From: Anthopleura xanthogrammica
Taxonomy: Eukaryota > Cnidaria > Anthozoa > Actiniaria > Actiniidae
Assembly: GCA_964019055.1 (NCBI GenBank)
Contig: OZ025210.1
Coordinates: 4,283,047 to 4,347,046, forward strand
Direction of reading: 5' to 3'
Length of the DNA stretch: 64,000 nucleotides
Shown: in pieces, positions 36,501-48,825 of the stretch
Position numbering within the stretch: position 1 is the first letter of the stretch
How the letters are laid out: every line of letters begins with the position of its first letter
Notes under the pieces: model-generated
Seen by the model: only the letters and a program-made list of their open reading frames with translations
Databases searched by the model: none
What the model was told of the DNA's origin: nothing
Program-made: the position numbers and the translations under genes

Positions 36501-38422
36501 ATGTCATTCTAACTAAGAGGTAAAAGTGCAGCTAGTCGCACTTGAGTCTATTTTCTTACATCTTAGCTATTTTACATGTAACCACAGGAAAAAAAATTGG
36601 AACATTGGAATGATGATGCCACGAAGAAAGTCACAGAGATATATATACCTTATATGAGCCGAAGAAATCATGTTTTCCAGATTATTCTTTTATTACTTTA
36701 TCCTGGTTATTTAAGCTGTTTTATCCTCAAAAATCCGCTGTGATTTTTATATTGATAATGAAAATTAGATGCGTAAATGAATAATGAAAGTATTGGGTAG
36801 CCAACATATTGAGCCAACAAAGAACCTAGTCTATAAACTTATCTGTTATATTGAATTAAATATATGTAATTCTCGGATGAAAAAATTTCTTGCAAACCAA
36901 CATCAGAGCTTAAAAGGGATTAAATGAATGGAATATTTATTTAGAAATCAAGGTCAAAAGAATTTTTTTTCTTCAAATTATTCTAAATTCAATTGAGGAT
37001 AATAAATTCATTAGACACGAGTTTGAGCCGAAAAAAAATACAAAACACATTCTCTTGGGTTATATAGAAGGTATAATTTTCTTGGGATATTCTAGTTTTA
37101 GCTATAAATGTTTTCCACTTCGTGCTCTTTAGAAAATGTCCTAGGTAGTTAACCAGCTATTTTACAAATGGAAACACAAGTACATATAATTTCGATAATG
37201 CACTTGTAACCTTTTAGAAAGCATAACAGAAACTTGACTTATCGAGAAAGCGAATTCTTCGGTTAGTATTTGATCGATGACAGCATCGCACTTCAGAAAA
37301 CAAAAGATCTAAATACTAGGCGAACTGTGAAAGAGGAGTACATATTTTGGAGAGAAATCAAAGGCTCATATTTTCTGTAAAATTGATTTAGAGCAGATAT
37401 TGATTCTGAGATTGGCTTTTCTTTCTACTCAGGGATATTGGGTTTAACATCAAAGCAAAACAAACACGAATAAAACTGTGAAAAGTAGAATTGTTAGAAC
37501 GAATGTTCTAATTGAAAAAATTACCATACACGAGAAATTTGAAAGGCAACGAAAACAAAACGAGATATCAATCCAGAATTCCCCCCTGGAAAAACCACAT
37601 TACATTCAACATTCAAAACCGAAATCCTTAATGATTCCTTCGAGGATTAATAACAGCGTTTGGTAACTTCGTAAGTGATTTTAAAGGCTAATCTGAGGGT
37701 TGCAAAACGTAAAAAATTGTGGAAGAAATCGCAGAAATTTAGCACATGGGGATCCATCCACTATGTGGTCTCTAGAGTTATTATTATAATACCACGAAAA
37801 AACCTTTGTTGTCCACGATTTTTTCTTTCCCTGGACTAATAATTAGGCTTTTAGAGAGGCCACTTTGGACAAATTACGTCGTCTTCCTATCGAACTAAAA
37901 GAAAAGAACGGCAGTTGTCGTAAGGACACTAGAAAAAAAAACAAGTCGATCTAATTTGGTGCACAATGAACGACAACGAGCTCGCAGACTTGTTGGCACA
38001 TTGAGATCAAGATTGGCCATACTAACAAGTGTAATTCTTTTTAGAATATTGGAGTGCCTTCTTCCTTCCATTCGGTTAATCAGGCTCGTATTCAGTCATC
38101 CAAAATACAAGAAATATCACTGTGAGTAGCTCACAGCTGTGGCCGTGTTTTGCTTACTCGAAGGTCGCCGACGACGTCCAAGACTCAAATACCAGACGAG
38201 CTTCTTGCTGTACTAATGTTATTTTAACATTAATATGTTGGGATAATTTCATAGTATAACTACTGTAGGCTTCAAATAAAGATTGACTAAGAGTAAGCGT
38301 ACCTCAATGTCGAATTTAACCACTGAATCATCGAGCATACACACTTTGATAGTGGCTTTCCGTCGACCTCTTCTCTGACCACCACTCCCTTCCTCGTTCA
38401 CGTCGTATGTACGCCGGGCCAT
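11056..38422 (-). CDS. FARP: FARP-type FERM, RhoGEF and pleckstrin domain protein, complete
   Basis: Thirty-five exons join in one frame to 1,183 aa. Exons: 38422-38303, 32336-32232, 32091-32049, 31466-31388, 30881-30837, 30548-30496, 30147-30074, 29563-29517, 28893-28806, 28588-28500, 28369-28303, 28097-28003, 27589-27449, 26961-26263, 20631-20466, 20317-20262, 20145-20115, 19792-19659, 19584-19509, 19433-19332, 18816-18732, 18052-18002, 17631-17573, 17145-17074, 16849-16781, 16701-16612, 15836-15723, 15639-15604, 14223-14112, 13755-13704, 13464-13305, 12008-11901, 11824-11765, 11646-11555, 11137-11056. Domain order is FERM, acidic/proline-rich linker, DH (RhoGEF), PH1, an extra Cys4 exon, PH2, as in FARP1/2 apart from the Cys4 exon. 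FARPs link membrane receptors to Rac/Cdc42-type GTPases at the cell cortex. The acceptor at 20632 is a choice: the nearer AG (exon start 20635) breaks the frame unless an unseen exon exists. Human FARP1 is ~1,045 aa; the linker makes this one longer. Confidence 0.95.
11249..11379. mobile_element. MITE family A copy (CATTTCAGACC ends), right end lost
   Basis: Starts AATGTTTCCCCATTTCAGACC and continues GAGAATAAGATTCTTTCTTT, GCGCAACCGTTAAACAAAGA, ACTCTAGGGAATG. Same layout as 53877-54036. The right terminal GGTCTGAAATGGGAAAACATT is missing. Confidence 0.8.
12350..13280. mobile_element. 931-bp non-autonomous DNA element with 343-bp terminal inverted repeats
   Basis: Arms 12350-12692 and 12938-13280 are inverted copies of equal length; a read-through comparison shows only one clear mismatch (near 12467). 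Ends are CACGGGCGCCAGAGTC and GACTCTGGCGCCCGTG. The same 7 bases, GTAGTAT, lie on both sides (12343-12349, 13281-13287), a target-site duplication. The 245-base centre has no ORF. It sits in a FARP intron 23 bases from the splice donor of the 13305-13464 exon. A 7-bp duplication is compatible with P- or Dada-like superfamilies but the family is not assigned. Confidence 0.92.
13930..14060 (-). mobile_element. Partial SINE, 3' part, reverse
   Basis: Contains GGAATTTAGAATTTTA and AGAGGGAGGAAAACTGG-type blocks, the reverse complement of the SINE body seen at 31508-31770. The tRNA-like head is absent. Confidence 0.5.
14112..14223 (-). other. FARP: Extra Cys4 exon between FARP PH domains
   Basis: A 112-base exon (residues ~963-1000), phase 0 to 1, bounded by TTGACAG and GTATGG. 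It reads C-x2-C-x20-C-x2-C (C965, C968, C989, C992) with a central RAHH pair, shaped like a small zinc ribbon: [15 protein letters not shown], then [15 protein letters not shown] recall no such motif between the PH domains of vertebrate FARPs. FGD-family GEFs have a FYVE finger in the same place, but the FYVE signature R(R/K)HHCRxCG is absent. Zinc binding is inference. Confidence 0.7.
14270..15590. repeat. 39/40-bp minisatellite in FARP intron
   Basis: About 25 units between ~14536 and 15560, flanked by looser GATG repeats. Two unit types alternate: 40 bp with GAAGGAGAGGGATGG and 39 bp with GAAAGGAGGCATGG; both share GATTGATGGACAAATGGAGG. Because 39 and 40 mix, the minus strand is stop-free in all three frames and reads SIHPSFIHPP-type peptides; this is repeat noise. 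It begins within ~15 bases of the 36-base exon at 15604-15639. Confidence 0.95.
15604..17145 (-). other. FARP: FARP PH1 domain exons
   Basis: Residues ~836-962. [20 protein letters not shown] leads into the PH fold: [66 protein letters not shown]. The final exon is only 36 bases (15604-15639), and a ~1.3 kb minisatellite begins just inside the following intron. Confidence 0.92.
17682..17934. mobile_element. MITE family B copy (GGATCCA ends) with internal duplication
   Basis: Starts GGGTAGATCCAGGGG and ends TCTGGATCCACCACT. Inside, a ~100-base block (TTGAAGTNGAAAAATAACAA to TAGGTAACAGCCACCCCC) is present twice. Related copies: 51335-51495, 52625-52806, 56829-57079. Confidence 0.75.
18503..18677. 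mobile_element. MITE family C copy (AGGGCTTAAAATAAC ends)
   Basis: Starts CAGGGCTCAAAATAACAGCT and ends GGCTGTTATTTTAAGCCCTG, a terminal inverted repeat of about 19 bases. The centre has GACCGGTCAAG and GTTGACTGG blocks. Second copy at 57494-57681. Lies in a FARP intron. Confidence 0.85.
19031..19202. repeat. Degenerate TGTAGTGTGGTG repeat
   Basis: Irregular repeats of TGTTGTGTAGTGAGGTA and GTGTGGTGTAGTG within the FARP intron before the 18732-18816 exon. Confidence 0.85.
22133..22810. repeat. Degenerate array of CCAATCAGAA-type units
   Basis: AGCCAATCAG(A/G)A-like boxes recur at about 22133, 22216, 22279, 22365, 22640, 22703 and 22777, with spacings of roughly 60-85 bases where adjacent. 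Each is followed by a TTGATTCTTAT-type tail. A decayed tandem repeat is the simplest reading; each unit also looks like an NF-Y CCAAT box. Confidence 0.55.
22418..22520. repeat. Short palindrome, ~35-bp arms
   Basis: ATAAATCCTACAATGCTTTA at left pairs with TAAAGCATTGTAGGATTTAT at right, with TTTTCCA continuing inwards. MITE-like; family unknown. Confidence 0.85.
23273..23525. repeat. Two-copy direct repeat, ~123-bp period
   Basis: AACAGCAAAAAGGTAGATCA begins both copies (23273 and 23396) and both contain ATTATGGTTAGCAACAACAA and TATGTTAACTTATAT. Diverged tandem duplication. Confidence 0.85.
25001..25190. mobile_element. Palindromic MITE-like element
   Basis: Left end CTGTGATTCTCAATATTCTG and right end CAGAATATTGAGAATTACAG are inverted copies; inner parts TTTTTCACTGC and GCAGTGAAAAA also pair. 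Confidence 0.8.
25475..25688. mobile_element. Imperfect inverted repeat, ~90-bp arms
   Basis: TATTGCTACTCGCTGATCGAGACA pairs imperfectly with TGTCTCGATAAGTGCACAG, and GGCAATAGACTACCGTC with GATGGCAGTCTATTGCC. The open frames on either strand come from this palindrome, not from a gene. Confidence 0.75.
25981..26128. mobile_element. MITE family A copy
   Basis: Starts AATGTTCTCCCATTTCA and ends GGTCTGAAATGGGAAAACAT T; interior AGAGTATCATTTCTTTAT and AAAGAATCATATTTCAAGAG. Same family as 53877-54036, in a FARP intron just 3' of the 26263-26961 exon. Confidence 0.88.
26263..26961 (-). other. FARP: FARP acidic/proline-rich linker exon
   Basis: One 699-base exon (residues ~349-581) of low complexity: strongly acidic ([20 protein letters not shown]), with a run of seven prolines followed by six glutamates, and Ser/Thr sites. 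No fold is expected; it resembles in position the variable linker between FERM and DH in FARPs, but is longer. It ends in phase 2. Confidence 0.9.
27149..27241. repeat. (ATC)n trinucleotide repeat with GCCAGATCAAA spacer
   Basis: Three blocks of ATC repeats separated by ATGCCAGATCAAAATC. Intronic. Confidence 0.95.
27242..27415 (-). mobile_element. tRNA-derived SINE, reverse
   Basis: Runs GAATTTAGAAGTTTTCGTGG, GGAGAGAACCAACAAGC, then GGGAATGAACCCATGAACAC (reverse of a B box) and AGGGTAGACCACCC. Same body as 50110-50312. Confidence 0.75.
28167..28216. repeat. CAG/CAA-type trinucleotide repeat
   Basis: CAGCAGCAGCAGCAGCAGCT then CAACAACAGCAACAGC, in the FARP intron between exons 28003-28097 and 28303-28369. 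Confidence 0.93.
29245..29486 (+). mobile_element. SINE body copy
   Basis: CTCCTGTGCTTTGAGGGTTT, CAGGCTCTCCAGTTTTC, AAACCTAGCACGCTAAATTC, GATCTGTGAGTTTGCTGTGC; shares these blocks with 31008-31330. The tRNA-like head is truncated. Confidence 0.75.
29708..29839. mobile_element. Palindromic MITE-like element
   Basis: TTATACAATGGTTTC at left pairs with GAAACCATTGTATAA at right; inside, CATACCGTGGAATATCCCAC pairs with GTGGGATATCCACGGTATG. Arms are ~52 bases with scattered mismatches. Confidence 0.88.
29840..29958. mobile_element. Palindromic element with TTATCCCACACCATAG ends
   Basis: TTATCCCACACCATAGAAAA at left pairs with TTTTCTATGGTGTGGGATAA at right. It directly abuts the previous palindrome. 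A half copy with the same end, plus the GTCGGTATTTCACT block, lies at 39632-39715. Confidence 0.85.
31008..31330 (+). mobile_element. tRNA-derived SINE copy
   Basis: Head GGGTGGCATATACATG and AGCGGTAGCACACTTGCC, degraded B box CAGGTTTAATTTC; body TTGATTTAAGGGTTTTTCTC and TCTCCAGTTTTCCTCCC. Confidence 0.8.
31508..31770 (+). mobile_element. tRNA-derived SINE copy with clear A and B boxes
   Basis: A-box region GTGGCATAGTGGTAGTGCAC, B box GGGTTTGATTCC (consensus GGTTCGANTCC), body AAGGGTTTTTCTCCAGG and CCCAGTTTTCCTCCC, then TCATCAGCTCAGCGGTTGTT. The best-preserved of about eight copies in the window. Confidence 0.85.
32413..32630. repeat. Five-copy 43-bp tandem array derived from a MITE end
   Basis: Unit ACTCAAGGGAATGACAGGTG plus GTCTGAGATGGGAAAGCAGT plus CAT, five times with few changes. 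The unit is the right end of MITE family A (compare TCAAGAGAATGACATGCGG TCTGAAATGGGAAAACATT at 26090-26128). Confidence 0.95.
32759..32842 (+). pseudogene. LINE-type retrotransposon 3' remnant
   Basis: Reads [20 protein letters not shown] and ends [12 protein letters not shown]. The W-(x)n-RxRWxxLCxALC tail resembles the C-terminal end of non-LTR retrotransposon polyproteins common in invertebrate genomes. No other LINE sequence adjoins it. In FARP intron 1. Confidence 0.5.
33338..33640. repeat. Mixed GATG/GAAT/AAAT tetranucleotide region
   Basis: GGATGGATGAATG-type repeats, a pure AAAT run at ~33548-33597, then GATG again. Confidence 0.95.
33711..33913. mobile_element. MITE family D copy (diverged)
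   Basis: ACTACTGCTACTACTTGTAA, CACCAATTGTCTTACTACCC, TCATGAGGAAATACAA and GGAGTGGTAGTAAAATGATA match 47602-47773 in order. Confidence 0.75.
33914..38302. other. Rest of FARP intron 1, nothing recognised
   Basis: About 4.4 kb of AT-rich sequence. Open frames such as 35951-36235 have no coding look, splice context or motif. No repeat family of this window was recognised in it. Confidence 0.55.
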
Positions 38423-38686
38423 TTCTAAAATTCGCACTCCTTCTTGACTCAATTAAAGCGTTAAAACACTAAAATATGGTACCAGTACAAATGCTCCAGG
38501 CCGCCGATCATGCGCTTAAGCGCAGTTAAACCCCTGACAACTCGAAGAGAAAGTCGGAACCAAAGAAAGTTTGGAGTTTTTTTGGTAAAAAGGACATGAA
38601 CACAGACTACTCCGATGCTTCGACCAACTCGGCTCTGATTGGTCGATATCCACAACAATAGGTCCCTATCCTTATTTGGTATCAAA
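38423..38686. promoter_or_regulatory. Divergent promoter of FARP and a short + ORF
   Basis: 264 bases between the FARP start (minus) and the + ORF start. GCTCTGATTGGTCG (38632-38645) carries an inverted CCAAT box. The FARP side has no TATA box. Two ETS-like sites (CCGGAAGT and ACGGAAGT) lie just inside the + ORF. Bidirectional use is inferred. Confidence 0.5.
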
Positions 38687-38815
38687 ATGGCGGACGCAAC
38701 AACCGGAAGTGAAACTTCCAAATACTTGGGTTTCGTGAAACAAAGAGGTGTTTTCCAAAAATGGAGGTCGGTTGGCGGGCTTATTCCAACGGAAGTGGGT
38801 TTCATTGCAGGGTAA
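38687..38815 (+). CDS. Short ORF or first exon with TISU-like start, unknown product
   Basis: ATG in CAAAATGGCGGACGC fits the TISU element (SAASATGGCGGC), a combined start site and YY1 motif for genes with very short leaders. It opens 42 codons: MADATTGSETSKYLGFVKQR, then GVFQKWRSVGGLIPTEVGFI and AG-stop. The stop lies within GCAGGGTAAAC, a possible donor (GG|GTAAAC), so this may be exon 1 of a longer gene whose next exon was not found. The CCGGAAGT ETS motif falls within the codons, so promoter DNA and reading frame overlap. Not recognised as any family. Confidence 0.4.
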   Translation: MADATTGSETSKYLGFVKQRGVFQKWRSVGGLIPTEVGFIAG

Positions 38816-39235
38816 ACAATGCGAGTAGTTTGAAATATTTGTTGAATTTGTTATGCTGTTGAGTGGTTCACGTTAAATTTGATACCGATTTGTAACCTGA
38901 TAAAGTCATTAACTTAAGGATTACTCATAGTGTTGATATGAGTTACTGCTATGTTCTTACCACTAACCGTAGCCTCTTTAAATAGATAAGAGGAGATGGG
39001 GTATAAAAATATAAAGGGAATGCAAAAGTTTAAGCCGCATCTGAGGGCCGCAGGTATACCGCATCACATGACCTTTGTGCCCAAGCGATGACTCAACTAC
39101 TTGAATATTTGAACTACATAATCCCTTTATTGTCTGAAACAGTCTTTTTTTTTTTACACAATAAAAAATAAAGATATTATGAAAAAATGTTTTATTAAAA
39201 GAGCGTAAATAAACCTAAAATCAAAACAAATTCAT

Positions 39236-39415
39236 TCATTCGTTTTTCGTTCGTTCGTTTGTTCGTTCATTCATTCGTTCGTTCGTTCGTTTGTTCGTTT
39301 GTTCGTTTGTTCGTTCGTTCGTTCATTCGTTCGTTCATTCATTCGCTTTTCGTTCGTTCGTTCGTACGTTCAATCGTTCAGTTCATTCAATTCTTCATTC
39401 ATTCATTTTTAAACT
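39236..39415. repeat. (TTCG/TTCATTCG)n repeat
   Basis: GTTCGTTCGTTTGTTCGTTC-type repeats with TTCATTCATTCG; the open frame over it (SFVRSFVRS) is repeat-derived. Confidence 0.95.
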
Positions 39416-39837
39416 ACGAAAACGGGGGTAAATACAATTTCCCCGCCTGTTTCCTTTCACCTTTTTTAAAGGTATTTATCAAACTCCTTAAAGATATAGG
39501 AATGACTGTATTTAATAAAACCATCACGCAGAGGTTAATCTCTTTTTTGTTTGGAGTTTCAGACGGAAAAGCCTCTGTCAACATAATTAATCTGAGTCCG
39601 TAATCGAAAATATGTAAAGATGAATTTTATCATTTATCCCACACCATAGAAAAAGCCATTCAGAAAGCAGGAAAGCCGTCGTATATTCGTCGGTATTTCA
39701 CTAGAATATTATCAAGAATATTATCGAGAATATTATCATAAATGCAAAGGAGAGCAGAAATGAAAAAAGTCTGTTATTCTAAATTTTGTGGCGCATGCAG
39801 TTTCCCGAGTCCCCCCTCCCACCACACACTACACACG

Positions 39838-39987
39838 CTTTCCATACATCAGTTCATTGGTCAAACACAAAGCATTCAGTCGAGGCTGCAAGGTTCAAAT
39901 TCAGATATTTCTTGGAAAATTAACTTACAGCCTCGATTGAGCGCTTTGTCTGTGACCAGTTAGCCGATCAGTATGGAAAATGGTGAA
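39838..39987. mobile_element. MITE family E copy
   Basis: Left CTTTCCATACATCAGTTCAT and CAAACACAAAGCATTCAGTC pair with right GAGCGCTTTGTCTGTGACCA and CAGTATGGAAAATGG; inner CGAGGCTGCAAGG also recurs in the second copy, 63576-63716. Confidence 0.85.
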
Positions 39988-40146
39988 TCACAACGTTAAT
40001 TTACATGATCCTTTTTCATAAAAAAATAATTAACTCCTTGATCGATGAATGTACTACTCAGCTATTCTATACATAGTCTGCTGGCCAACATTGGTAACCG
40101 GTTATTAACATGCATATGCAGGCATGATTTATTTTTATGATTGAAG

Positions 40147-40404
40147 GCCCCCCCGGGGGGGGGGGTACTTCGGGTCGTTTCATACGGGGATGCTCCGCCC
40201 GGACTCTCGACTCCTTACCCTTTCAAATACAGAATTTCAGCAAAAAGGTACCCCTTTCATATACCTTTAAAGAAAAGCTACCCCTTTTTGTACCAAAACT
40301 CACAAATTCCCCATCCTTTTTCTATACATGTGGCCTGAAAAAAGTACCTTTTTCGGGCGGAGCATCTCTGTTTAGTCCATTATAGAGAGTACTCCCCCCC
40401 CCCG
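40147..40404. mobile_element. Palindromic repeat with poly-G/poly-C ends
   Basis: Left CCCGGGGGGGGGGGGTACTT and GGGGATGCTCCGCCCG; right CGGGCGGAGCATCTCTG and AGTACTCCCCCCCCCCGG. The GGATGCTCCGCCCG ends pair. G-run termini of this type are frequent in coral genomes, from memory. Confidence 0.8.
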
Positions 40405-40467
40405 GCCTCAGGAATCCTTGAAAGCTGGGGGGACACAAAGCAACACGTGACCACGACAAGTGAAAAC

Positions 40468-40473
40468 TTTATT
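40468..40473 (-). terminator. AATAAA polyadenylation signal for EAAT gene
   Basis: TTTATT on + reads AATAAA on the minus strand, 83 bases past the EAAT stop codon. Confidence 0.7.
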
Positions 40474-40555
40474 CCATACTTGCTTTACTTTTCTGGGAAA
40501 AACTATTTTCCTTTTATGAGCCTCTAGCTTGAAACAACTGACGCACTCTAAAGTT

Positions 40556-47127
<6,572 letters not shown>

Positions 47128-47601
47128 TTTGACTTTAGAGGCTTTGGACGACTTAGTCGCTTTCCTTCACGTCTTCGTATGTCACTGCAGAATCTGTTAT
47201 GCTAATAACGTGCAACGTGCTTATGCGGGGTGGCTAAATTTACATCACAAAATGAGTTATCAAATTATGTATCCTAAGGTCATATCTTCAAGAACGTAAA
47301 GGATACGCTACCAAGAAGCAAAATCAAGGCTTTATTTTTATACTAAATACTCATAAAGAGTTATCCTAAAGAAATGATAATTATTCGTTTCTCTCTACCA
47401 GAGTTTTAAGGGTTACACATGACAGTGCAACGGCGGTAAAAACAACTACCGAATGAGAAACTCGTACTCGAACCCAATATTCGTGACGGTTATCATGGGC
47501 TCATTACTTAAAACTCTTGACTTGCTCACGAACCGTAAAAACTGTAAAAAAGGGACGTGACTGAAGGCGATTCTGAGTTCCGTTACTGACGAATGTTTAA
47601 C

Positions 47602-47773
47602 AGGCCTTTTGTATTATGGCGTCATTTACTACCACTACCAGAATCCCTTGCACACTTTTTTTTTGCACCAATTGTCTTACTATTCTCATGAGGAAATACA
47701 ACTTTGAATAAGAAAGATAATTCGCGAAGCATTTTGGTAGTGGTAGTAAAATGACGCCATCATGCAAAAAGCC
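47602..47773. mobile_element. MITE family D copy, complete palindrome
   Basis: Left AGGCCTTTTGTATTATGGCG and TCATTTACTACCACTACC pair with right GGTAGTGGTAGTAAAATGAC and GCCATCATGCAAAAAGCCT. Ends ~480 bases upstream of the EAAT start codon. Confidence 0.9.
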
Positions 47774-47879
47774 TATTTCTGAACGAACGAGCCAAGCCAA
47801 GCCAAGCGAAGGGCGGCTAAGGTAGACGCCAAGAGAATACGGGTGGTGTACATGTGCGCTGGTCATGCAAAAAAGGTCA

Positions 47880-48090
47880 CTAATGTGACACTTGGATTGA
47901 GTCCCGCCGGGCTTGGCGTCGTATGTGAGTTGAGTTGCTGGTTGGTTCTCTCCTGTGCTTCGAGGGTTTTTCGGCCGGATTCTCCGGTTTTGCTCCCTCC
48001 TTAAAAATCAACTAGCTTCTAAATTCGATCTTGGGATTTCACCTAGTTTGAGCCGAGTTCTGTTGTCATTGTCCCACGTGATACAACAGC
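47880..48090 (+). mobile_element. SINE copy, head degraded
   Basis: TCTCTCCTGTGCTTCGAGGG, TTCTCCGGTTTTGCTCCC and TTCTAAATTCGATCTTGGG match the SINE body. Confidence 0.7.
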
Positions 48091-48325
48091 CAAAGCTTAA
48101 TAGGTATTTTAAATAGATTTTTAAAACTGTCTAAACTAAATCAACAGGCGGCCACTAGTTTATTAGTTTTTAACTATCCCTCTCTAAATAAAGAGTTTAT
48201 TATTATTGTTATTATAAAAGGAAAAAGTCTTTGTAAGGTCTTCTCTTGTTTTCGGCGTAGAGACGATGGCAAGATGCATTCGGCTCTTATGCATAGTGAG
48301 ATCGAGCACAACATAGAACGAAGGA

Positions 48326-48546
48326 ATAGTCCCCTTCACGGTTCCCTGCGTCATCTTGAAAGGTAGGCGGGCCTTTGCATCGAAGCGATACGAACGGTGA
48401 CCTTGCAATGATAGAGACGTGAATAATTGTCCACGGTATTAAAAAAGGTCTCTATCATTGCAAGGTTACCGTTCGTCTCACTTCGATGCAAAGGCCCGCC
48501 TATCTTTTAAGAAACTGTGCGCAGGGAACTGTGAAGGGGACTATTA
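48326..48546. repeat. Hairpin-forming inverted repeat, ~93-bp arms
   Basis: Left AATAGTCCCCTTCACGGTTC and AGGCGGGCCTTTGCATCGAA pair with right TTCGATGCAAAGGCCCGCCT and GAACTGTGAAGGGGACTATT; the loop is ~30 bases (GACGTGAATAATTGTCC). MITE-like. Confidence 0.9.
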
Positions 48547-48825
48547 TTCTGGTCTCATTCGGCGCAACTCGCACATACTTCAACGCGAAAAAAACAACTC
48601 AAAATGTAAGAATGCATATTCTGTTCAACTGGGCGGAGTTAATGGTGCTATTTCTGAATTGAATTCTTTGAAGACTTTGATTGTTTTGGTAATCAAATCT
48701 GAATTAACATTTTAAATCGTATATATATACACCCTGCTAAGAGAAATCCCTTTTACTTTTTGGTGAATGTATTTTTAGGTGATCCTTAATTCAGTTCCAA
48801 GTGTTTGGCCTTGTTTCAGGAACGT

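Larger units (their letters stand above)
27449..38422 (-). other. FARP: FARP FERM and FERM-adjacent exons (13 exons)
   Basis: Residues 1-348. F1 lobe starts [19 protein letters not shown] (exon 1) and [18 protein letters not shown] (exon 2). F2 shows [19 protein letters not shown] and [13 protein letters not shown]3 has [39 protein letters not shown] and [18 protein letters not shown], then [20 protein letters not shown]. The FERM-adjacent segment is [18 protein letters not shown], nearly that of vertebrate FARPs. Intron 1 is ~6 kb and holds most of the repeat load of the gene. Confidence 0.94.
38816..40555. other. Spacer between FARP and EAAT, repeats only
   Basis: Holds the TTCG array, a half palindrome (39632-39715), a MITE (39838-39987) and a G/C-tract repeat (40147-40404). 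No EAAT or + strand exon was recognised. Confidence 0.6.
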
